This document shows positions 55,582-64,000 of a stretch of DNA of 64,000 nt, piece by piece. The stretch lies in NCBI RefSeq assembly GCF_033807575.1, contig NC_084711.1, positions 2,728,001 through 2,792,000 of the forward strand. Direction: 5' to 3'. The position numbers were made by a program, and so were the translations under genes. A model generated the notes under the pieces. The model saw only the letters and a list, made by a program, of their open reading frames with translations, searched no databases and was not told the DNA's origin. Each line of letters begins with the position of its first letter. The stretch's first letter is position 1. The DNA is from Cydia pomonella. Its lineage: Eukaryota; Arthropoda; Insecta; Lepidoptera; Tortricidae.

Positions 55582-57495
55582 TCTATATATATAAATGCAC
55601 GTGTCCTAAGCTGACTGATTGACTGACTCATCAACGCAGAGCCGAAATTACAAATGCTAGAAAGTTGAAATTTACACCCTAGGTTGCATTTATAAAGTGT
55701 ACAAGAGCTAAGAAGCGATTTTGAGAATTCAACCTCTAAGGGAGTTAATAAAAAGGGGATGAAAGTTTAGTATAGGGTTCCAGTTTTATTTTAAGCTAGG
55801 ATTTCAAAACTTTGTAAAAAGATATATTATTAAAATACAAGAAAACGGATTTGAGCGTTTTTGTAAATTCATCCCCTAAGGTGGTGAAAAAGGGATTGAA
55901 AGTTTGTATGGAGATCAAAAAATTTTTTGAGCGCGGGACTTGAAACTCATGGTATACATGGGCATATTATTAACACAAGAAAAGCAAATTCAGGGTTTTA
56001 TAAAATTCATCCCCTAACAGGCTTAAGAAGGGGTTGAAAGTTGGAATACATTACAAATTCTTTGAAACTTCTTATAAAGGAATGCTGATTACAAATAAAA
56101 GTTATTTCAACGTTTTTGGAAATTCAACCCCTAAGGAAAGGGGTTAAAAAGGAGACGAAAGTTTGTATGGGGTTCAAGTTTTATTTTGAGCTAGGAACTT
56201 GAAACTTTGTAAAAAGGAATTTTATTAAAATGAAAGAAAAATGTTTTCAGTGTTTTTGAAAATCGATTTCGCAAGGTAGTGAAAAAGGGGTAGAAAGTTT
56301 GTATGATCTTCTGAAAATGTCTTGATCTCACATTTTTTGAGTGCGGGGCTTGCATTTTTATACAAACACATATTATTAAAATACAAGGAAAGTAAATTCA
56401 GCTTTTTTAAAAATTCATCCCCTAAAAGGGTTAAAAGGGGTTGAAAGTTTGTATGGGGTTTAAATATTATTTTATGCTAGGAACTTGAAACTTCGTTAAA
56501 AGGTATTTTTTTAAGAAGAAAATAAATTTTAGCGTTTTTTAAAATTTATCCCCCAAGGTGGTGAAAAAGGGGTTGCATATTTGTATGGAGATCAATCATT
56601 CTTGTAAGTGCGCGATTTGTATCTTTGTTTAAAGGCATATTCAAATCAATCATCAATCAATTTAAGCATATCAAAAGGCAGGGTGTAAATCCTGGTAAGG
56701 GCATTTGTTCGTGTGATGAGCATGGATATTTGTTCCTAAGTCATGGGTGTTTTCTATGTATTTAAGTTTTTATAAATATTTATATATTATATATATCGTT
56801 GTCTAAGTACCCTCAACACAAGCCTTATTGAGCTTACTGTGGGACTTAGTCAATTTGTGTAATAATGTCCTATAATATATTATTAGAATATAAGAAAAGT
56901 AATTTCAGCATTTTTAAAAATTCATTCTCTAAAAGGGTTAAAAAGGGGTCGAAAGTTTGAATCCAGTACAAATAATGCTTTAAACATTTTTAGAAAGGCA
57001 TACTTAATATAACATTACTAAAATAAGCTAGGAAACTTTCCTTTTAAAGTTTGCATCAGGAACAAAAAATTTGTAAACAGAGAACTTGGAATTACGTAAA
57101 AAGACACAATAATGGAAAACAACAAAAAGTGATTTCAGCGTGTTATAAATGTATTCCCTAAGAGAGTTAAAGTTGATTGAAAGTTAGGATTAATCTCCTA
57201 ATTCGATGAAAAAGGGTTCAAAGTTGGCATCGGGAGCCAGTATTTTAATAGTGGACTTGAAAGTCTTCGAAGGGGGCTGAGAGGGATTATATCGAGAACA
57301 TTTTTTTCAGTTAGGGGCTTGAAACTTCGTTGGTTGGGACAAAGAAATCTTAGACGTTGTATAATAATTAACAATTTATTAACCGTCCCTACTGCTATAT
57401 TTTGCTGTATAATGTTCTAATACACTCATGTAAAGAATATATAACAACCAACCGATATAAAAATCCACGCGTACGAAGTCGCGGGCAACACCTAG
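55582..57495 (+). mobile_element. Non-autonomous Helitron-like element, 1.9 kb
   Basis: It starts TC after an A and ends CTAG before a T, with a GC hairpin just before the end (CACGCGTACGAAGTCGCG, 57466-57483). The interior is a set of decayed ~150-200-bp repeats with phrases such as GGGGTTGAAAGTTTGTATGG. No Rep/helicase frame. A SINE fragment sits at 56672-56880. Confidence 0.75.
56672..56880 (+). mobile_element. Second SINE family copy inside the Helitron-like element
   Basis: CCTGGTAAGGGCATTTGTTC to GTGTAATAATGTCCTATAAT. It matches 53750-53990 and so postdates the Helitron-like insertion. Confidence 0.75.
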
Positions 57496-57507
57496 TTTAC
57501 ACATAAG

Positions 57508-57714
57508 CGAACCGTACCCCTAGTGTAAATAAATTCGATTTCCAAACGTGACGTACGCGTTTGCGTTTAGTCTCATTTTGTATTGGATTTCGAAAGAGCG
57601 CGCCAAGCGGGACGTTTTGGAAACTCAAAATCCTATACAAAATGAGACTTAACGCAAACGCGTTCGTCACGTTATGATGTCGATCAAAGTTACACTAGGG
57701 GTACTGAACTGTAC
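57508..57714. mobile_element. Foldback MITE, about 205 bp, copy 2
   Basis: Reverse-oriented relative of 5078-5283, with the same arms (GTACCCCTAGTGTAAAT ... TTACACTAGGGGTACTG). Confidence 0.85.
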
Positions 57715-57784
57715 ATATGTGAACCATGAGTCTGCGTAACGTTAGTAGACTAAGAGTTACACCTACAAATGAATCACTGCGAAA

Positions 57785-57850
57785 TGATGTTCGGCGAATC
57801 GTTGTTTGCGAATCAATAATCGGCGAATCGTTGTTTGCGAATCAATAATT
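57785..57850 (+). repeat. Short tandem duplication (29 bp x 2)
   Basis: CGGCGAATCGTTGTTTGCGA is repeated twice with AATCAATAAT between, followed by degenerate further units. Confidence 0.7.
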
Positions 57851-58544
57851 TGCGAATGAATTTTCGGAGAATCATTAGGTACCCATTCGAGCGATAGAGC
57901 GGCAGATAACGAAATTTCGATATTCCCGGTAGACATAATGTTACGAATTTCGCGTCAGCTCTTGTGACTTGATCTGTAGTATAATTACATAATACTCCAA
58001 GTCCAAACTTAATTAATCTTTAATAATCAAATAGACATATCGATTTTTAGACTTGAGCAAAGATCGATATCGGTAATTGATGTTTACATACAATAAAGCT
58101 AAATATTAGGTAATACTAGTACAAAAGTAAATCATCTGTAAATCAATATTTAAACAAAAAACACTCAAAGCATATTGAAAGTACTCATAATGAACTGTAT
58201 AAGTTCCACATTTCCAAAAACAGTAATCAGAATCATCGGTAAGTTAAATACGCTAAATCATATTTACATAACGACACCAAAAAATCTATTTCATTTTTTC
58301 TTAAATATCCTGCGGACAATAAACTTAAAATTATAGGCAAACGTCATATTTGACTTACCGCATAGACCAATCAATGAAGCACTGTATCCCAACGATTATT
58401 AGTTAGGCGGTATAGACCTTGTAGGTCGGCGCTAGCGAGCCGTGTTGGACTTGGAACTAAGTCGCCCGACGTGATACACCAAGTTACCGGCTAGGTGTTA
58501 CCCGGCGGTATAGCTACATAAGCGGTTAAAATACATGGTTGGCG
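57851..58544. other. Intergenic DNA downstream of the terminal Ser/Pro-rich gene
   Basis: AT-rich until 58380, then GC-richer sequence that is probably the 3' UTR of the minus-strand gene. A MITE remnant is near 57890-57930. No other gene. Confidence 0.4.
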
Positions 58545-61500
58545 CTAGCACGCGGTGTCGGCGGGCAACGGCGCGGCCGCGAGCAGCTGACGAGTGGACG
58601 ACGTGGAGCTGTAAGAGTCACCTGATGAACGCACCGAGGATTGCGAGAGCGGCGTGCCTGAAATTATAAATAAAAAAATATAGGGTCATTCTTACACAAA
58701 TTGACTAAGTCACACGGTAAGCCAGGCTTGTGTTGTGGGTACTCAGTCAACGTTTTATACAAGGTGCCCGTGAGCATTGCGAGACATTTTAACTAAGCAT
58801 CGTTGGTAATATTTAGAAACTAAAATGTCATATAAAATTTTCTGGATTAGGTCTAGTTTCAGAGATAATTAAATGTTTTTCGAAATAATTCTTTCGCCAT
58901 AAGTCGGTACAAAACACATTTTTGACTGCGGTATTGCCACTTTGAGATCTAGACTGGACATACCTATTGATTGACATCGAAAAATTAAAAAAATGTATTC
59001 GAGAGGCTACCCCCAAATAAAAAAAACTTATTGTATACATGTAAAAAACGTGATAATATTTACCTGGCAAGGAAGTGACGCGATGCGGCAGCGCCCAGCG
59101 CTGCGGAGTGCCGTCGCCGGCCACCGGCCCATTGCTCATCGGCTCCTATTATCACACGTCATCGTTACGCCAAGTCAAATCGACTCAATAAAATAAAAAT
59201 AACTAAAATGAAGTCATATTACTATATCTTTCACTCTTGCTGTGAGTAGAGTACGCAATAGGGGATATTACTGCAATGTTGTGCCACCAGAGTGCAGCAC
59301 TATAGATCGTGTCATTCACGAAGACGCGTGCCTTGACTCATATTGTCATGTTTTTAAAGGTTAGATTTGACAAATCTGCGCGTCATCGTGGATGACACGA
59401 ACTATAGCACATATTGTAAAGTTGTGAACTATTAGATTAACTTGTACATACCTACCATCGCTCACACCGTTAACTGTCCATCGGTAGACCTTATTACAAA
59501 AGGCATAAGGTCCACCGATGGACAGTTAGTGTTGCTGTTTGTACTACGCCTTAAACAGTTTATTGACAAGTTTTCTCTATGACTTTGATGCGTCAAGGGG
59601 GTCATCCATTAATTCCATAATACGCTTAGGGGGAAGAAAGGGGTCATTACAATGTGACATGACGTGACAAGTGGAGGGGGCAGTCACAAACTTTGTGACG
59701 TCACTGTCGTCACTTTAACTTCATCGGTAACCGATTTTTTTTATCATTGTAAACAAAGTAAAATAACGAATTTATGGAACGATAATCCTTTTTCTTTCGT
59801 TTAATTTTCTTCCATTGTCGGGTTTGTGTTATAAAATTACTAACATTTCTTATATCAAAATTGCCAAAAATGTGACGTCACACCAGGGGGGAGGGGTTTG
59901 CTAGATGTGACCAAGTGTGACAAAGAGGGGGGGACGGGTCAAATAACCTAGAAATTCGTGTGACGTAATTAATGGATGACCCCAAGGTGCTTTTTTTACA
60001 GAGTCTACCGGGAATCGCGAAAATCTAATTTTCTATATCTGCCTCTCTATCACTCGAATATGCAACAGTGATAGAGAGACAGTTAACGAAATTTCGTGTT
60101 TAGCGGTAGGCCCTCAATTTGTGCTCGTAGCGCCCTCTATGCAGAGTTTTGCGTAATATTCCGTATTGTGAACGAAAAGTTACGAGATACCCAGTTGTCA
60201 GTTTTTGGTTAGTTTAGTAATATTATATTACAAATATAGGAGCGAAATCAAAACTCGACTATGGTGGAATGCTCCACCACTAGATCTCATAGCCGTCATA
60301 GCGATAAGGATACGAAATACGAGTTATATATTAAATACACACCTGTCTACTTACAATACGATACAACTAGAGATATCGTACAATACCAGTAGATAATGTA
60401 ACTACTTTACGTTTGGCCATTTCACGCAAGGCAAGGACCATGTGTTTAGCTGTTTTTTCCCAAAATTTAAATACAGAATACCCAAAGTACAGCATAAGAT
60501 GGTTAGTCATTGCATAAAACGTCCAATTTTATGATCTGTAACTTATACTACTTAACATAACCTGTGTAGTGCACTTTTGTTTATTAATTGAATAAGGTCT
60601 CACACGTGTACAAATCGTTAACTGTACACAGTAACGACAACGGTAGTTAAATATGATGCCACATGAAAAATATGACTTAAAAAATAGTTTATAAATAGCT
60701 GTGTGATGCAACTTAAAAGAACGAACCAAAATAATAACCACAATGCAAAACAAAAATAACGTATTACGTGAAGAATGAATGCGCAAATTAAACCACAACA
60801 ACAGAACGATATCACCGCTACAAAAAGACATGATGTCAAAAACCAAGAATGCCTGCTGATGCAAGAAAGCTCTTACGACATATGAGACTCCACTTATTTA
60901 CAATTCTCCCACCCCGTGCCGTGTTAAGTTAGGAGTCAGGGTTAGAGGGGGTATTAACTGCCGAAACCAGACCAATTCAAGAAATCCGGACATTTGGTAA
61001 TCCCACTAATTACCAGCTAGTTGTTACCAGTGGGAACTATTGGAATTTTTTTCCCACCTTTTTCCCACTGCGGAGAAAAATCCCAGTAGTTACCACCAAC
61101 AAAGTAGTTACCACTGGTAAAAGGTGGGAAAAAATCCCAGTAACTACTGGTAACAACTTGGTGTAAACGAGGGGGAACAACCATCTCGTTTTTTTCGAGC
61201 GTCTTATAAAATTATTGTCGTCCAAAAATAACATTATATACGCGCTTTAAAAATTCCACTCTAACGAGCTCCGGGTGGGTTCATTGTCCATGACCCGTAT
61301 ATGCGTCACGGCAAGCCTCTATTACAAAGCCTTAAGGTTAACAATTCAGATTGGGAGAGTGAACATATTAAAGTAGCGCAAATTTTATAAGAATCGTAAT
61401 GTTTGACTGTGAAGATTTGATTGTGGGTTTATACATTTTACGCGTAAGCGTTTTAATGAATGAAGTGTTTTAATCCTAAGCGTAATTGAAGGTTTCTTAC

Positions 61501-63589
61501 CCCGTCTTCAGATTGCCAGTTTGGTCCCGCCCCAATATTAAAGTTAAGATAACTTCAGATTGGTTTACACAGAGTTCACACAGAAAAATAATGTCGTAAG
61601 AGCCCCTACACCCGCTCGGCACGCAGACTTACAGCATGTTTGTGCTTGGGCACGGTCAGAATGGTGGTGGCGGTGTCCTCCGGCGTGAAATAGTCCGAGT
61701 CCTCGGCCGGCGGCGACCCCGCCGAGCCCGCCGAGCTCGCTGCTTTTACCAACAACCAACTTTTACCAACCCTATTCACCCTATACTATACAGTCTAAAG
61801 TTCGCGTTTTCACGTGTTTTATTTGAGAGGTTTGCTTGCAAATTAATTGCCCAAGACAGTCCAAACTAAGTCTCCACCGAAGTACCGACATAAACCACAA
61901 ATTCCTATGAAAATATAACTTATCAGACATTTCCATACTTTATTACTGTAAAGTCTGGGCAGTGTAGCTTAAGTCGTATTTAGTTGGCGTTATAATAATG
62001 AAATTTATTCTTAATTACTTAGCCTCAATTTTATGATTGAAATGGAACATCTTTCTGCTGCGCAGCTTCAAATAAACAGACACTTCATTTCGCGACATTT
62101 TTTTTCAGAATACTGAGCGATATTTTAATCAAATTAATTGTGGTCTAAAAGTTTCAAAAAGGCCTTTTTTATATACTAAAAAAAACAGCGACAATGAGCA
62201 AACTTTAGACCGTCTATGATACTCCAGTCAATGAGGGTGGCGATCTTGAGTATTATTGCTCCTTACCCGTACAATAATAAATGAAAATAACAAATTTTGG
62301 TAAAATGTAACTTGTATGGTATGGTCTACTCATGTTGGAATTTCCTAATATGTGTGATTTTCGCCTTATAAGCAATGTTTTTTTGTGAATCTGGATTATC
62401 ACGATCGATGCTGATTAAGCAACAATATTTGATAAAATAAATTTAGTACAGGGTCGTAAATAATATTTATTTTAATACATAACTAAAGGATGTAATGATT
62501 TTCGCTGTAATAAGCGGATGACGAAAAATCATCAATAATATGACACCAGCCTGATATGATGGTACAATGATATTGGAATTTCTGAATCTTGAACAACACC
62601 AAGCATGCCTGAAGATTTAACGTCGGCGAGCAGATGATTTACCATTCCCTGTGAATGTATCGATAAATAAAAAATCGTATAATTCTGTGAATACTACGTT
62701 TTAGATTCTCCGGTTAAACTGTAACTAACTATAGACCTAACAAGGTACTTAGTCGGTACTCTAGGTATGCGTGGCGGTGCGGGAGGACTTACAGTTTACA
62801 TTTTTGAGTGCTTACTTCATAAATTACTTACTTACTAGTTTGGCGCAAAGAGCATTCCATTTTACCCGGTCCTGCGCGGATTCACGCGTTTTCACTGACA
62901 CCGAGCTCACGGCGATCGACCTCAAAATGTGTGTTTCTCTTCATAAGTCAGAAACACACATCACACACATGAGACACCCGTGATATAGCAACACCCTTAG
63001 ACTTCGAAGATCGCTCAGCGTTGCTTGTTAGTCTCCATAGGCTACTGTGGCCAAATCGAGAAAAAAATTGTCCAAAAATTTAATTCAGCAAAGAGCAAGT
63101 ACCAGGGCCTCATGAGTTACGAGAAGGTGTCACTAACCGGCCGGGCCTGGGCGGGCCGGGCGCGTAACCAGGTATGCTCGCGTATATTTGCTAGAAACTT
63201 TTGCTTTGTTTACCTAAATTAAGATTTATTTTTGTTGACTCGTAGTAAAAGTACTGTATGCAACGTTGTATGAGTGGGTCAAAAAATGCTCGTGGCGTAT
63301 TCCTTTACATGGTTGCATAAAATACTATAGTAATCTCAAGTGCAATTCGCTCCAAGCGGTTATTGTTACAGCTTCTGTTATATTGTGGTTATATTACATC
63401 TCTCCACACACGCACATCTCCCTAAGGAACCGACCGAGTCAAACATTGAATGGTTCGCGTTGAGCTCGATAGGACGAGAGTGTACTCACACGCGCGGGGC
63501 GAGGCGGGCACGTCGGGGTCGGGGTCGTCGATGTGCGCGCGCGGCGGCAGCGGCGAGCGCGCGCGCGCGCGCCCGCCCAGGTGGCCCAC
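58545..63589 (-). CDS. C-terminal part of an unrecognised Ser/Pro-rich protein, last four exons in window
   Basis: Exons in transcript order: 63589-63490, 61739-61633, 59145-59064, 58657-58545, with GT-AG borders and consistent phases (0/1, 1/0, 0/1, 1/stop). Together they encode 133 residues: an Arg/Ala/Pro stretch with HIDDPDPDVP, an acidic DSDYFTPEDTATTIL block, a QRWALPHRVTSLPGTPLSQ segment and a Ser-rich end ...ADTAC. The remainder should lie beyond 64000 on the minus strand. I do not recognise the family. Low complexity and many Ser/Thr-Pro sites suggest a regulated, disordered tail. The phase agreement is the main support, since each exon alone is short. Confidence 0.65.
58684..58752 (-). 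mobile_element. Fragment of the second SINE family, reverse
   Basis: Reverse complement of the TGTTGAGGGTACTT...AATTTGTGTAAGAATG-type 3' part, located in the intron just upstream of the last exon. Confidence 0.6.
59298..59408. mobile_element. MITE, about 100 bp, copy 2
   Basis: ACTATAGATCGTGTCATTCA at the left and GGATGACACGAACTATAG at the right; pairs with 4409-4513. Confidence 0.75.
59470..59527. repeat. 58-bp hairpin
   Basis: TAACTGTCCATCGGTAGACC and GGTCCACCGATGGACAGTTA flank a short loop. Probably a minimal foldback element. Confidence 0.7.
59597..59983. mobile_element. MITE, about 390 bp
   Basis: GGGGTCATCCATTAATT at the left and AATTAATGGATGACCCC at the right. Internal GTGACGTCAC motifs occur on both sides. 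Confidence 0.8.
60000..60116. mobile_element. MITE, about 115 bp, ends GGGCCTACCGC
   Basis: GAGTCTACCGGGAATCGCGA at the left and TTTAGCGGTAGGCCCTC at the right. Fragments with the same end occur near 27825-27855, 54337 and 57900. Confidence 0.65.
60117..61015. other. Intronic DNA, nothing recognised
   Basis: AT-rich sequence between exons of the terminal gene. No coding exon or element ends seen. Confidence 0.4.
61016..61167. repeat. Imperfect palindrome rich in GTTACCAGTGGGA-type words
   Basis: AGTTGTTACCAGTGGGAACT at the left and AGTAACTACTGGTAACAACT at the right, with TTTTCCCACC and GGTGGGAAAA inside. Short words GTTACCA and TCCCAGT recur at least five times. Confidence 0.6.
61740..63489. 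other. Intronic DNA between the first two visible exons of the terminal gene
   Basis: AT-rich. A CGGTCCTGCGCGGATTCACG block near 62870 looks like an old repeat. No coding exon seen. Confidence 0.35.
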
Positions 63590-64000
63590 CTGCACGACAG
63601 GTACAGGTACAGATACTACTATTAGGGCTGCGATTTTAGTTACATTGCGGACTATTGAGATTACAACCAATTTGACAATTTATTTATTTTCCTTATTTAG
63701 AAACAGTCTCTTATAATAATAAATGAGCACAATATTGGGTAATTACAGTTATAGACTAACAGTTTCCTTCATTAGAGTATGAAAACCATATAACTTGAAA
63801 ATAGCTACTTAAACTAAGAATGGAATTTCTAAGTTGTCTTATCGATTTTACAAAAATACATCCAACCAAAAAATAGAAATAGATAAATAGTAATAACAAA
63901 TAAAAAGTGTAGTATAGGTAAAAAACTTAAGTAAGTCACCTGTTGTATGTAGTTGTGACGTGTTCGAATAGACATTTGTTTTGTTTGTGTGTGTCTTTTA
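63590..64000. other. Upstream intronic DNA of the terminal gene, to the window edge
   Basis: AT-rich, no feature recognised. Confidence 0.35.

Overview
The window is insect nuclear DNA, almost certainly from a moth or butterfly. The evidence is an AT-rich background with intron-split genes, an intronless FMBP-1 gene with four 23-residue STPR repeats (first known from silkworm silk-gland cells), a Dong/R4-type retrotransposon in a TAA repeat, tRNA-headed SINEs, a Helitron-like element and many small foldback or TTAA-flanked elements. I read splice sites by eye and checked that every exon junction keeps frame.

Layout: DNA polymerase eta (+, 670-7404, 8 exons); DHX8/Prp22 spliceosomal DEAH helicase (-, 8332-21640, 12 exons), tail-to-tail with it; MED9 (+, 22046-22590, 3 exons), head-to-head with DHX8; an NCBP2AS2-like small protein (+, 22602-22841) that starts 11 bases after the MED9 stop, so the two look dicistronic; GTPBP1-type GTPase (-, 25224-50997, 12 exons); FMBP-1 (+, 51749-52420), head-to-head with GTPBP1; and the last four exons of an unrecognised Ser/Pro-rich protein (-, 58545-63589). 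GTPBP1 intron 2 holds a nest of transposons, including an intact 1486-codon Dong/R4-like retrotransposon placed in the TAA tail of an older LINE. GTPBP1 intron 1 is bounded inside by 159-bp inverted repeats and holds an array of ten stem-loops whose stems covary.

The most unusual signal is local exon duplication. In DHX8 and GTPBP1, six exons have been copied in tandem together with a splice site. Two are large near-identical arrays: DHX8 exon 5 (9 copies, 169-bp period) and GTPBP1 exon 4 (23 copies, 121-bp period, with a periodic nonsense variant). Four are decayed copies beside the functional exon, mostly offset by 143-147 bp. I know of no described system that matches this.

Most of the genes are housekeeping functions (lesion bypass, mRNA release from the spliceosome, Mediator, a translational-type GTPase) plus one DNA-binding protein. 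They do not form a pathway. The unity of the window lies in its genome dynamics.
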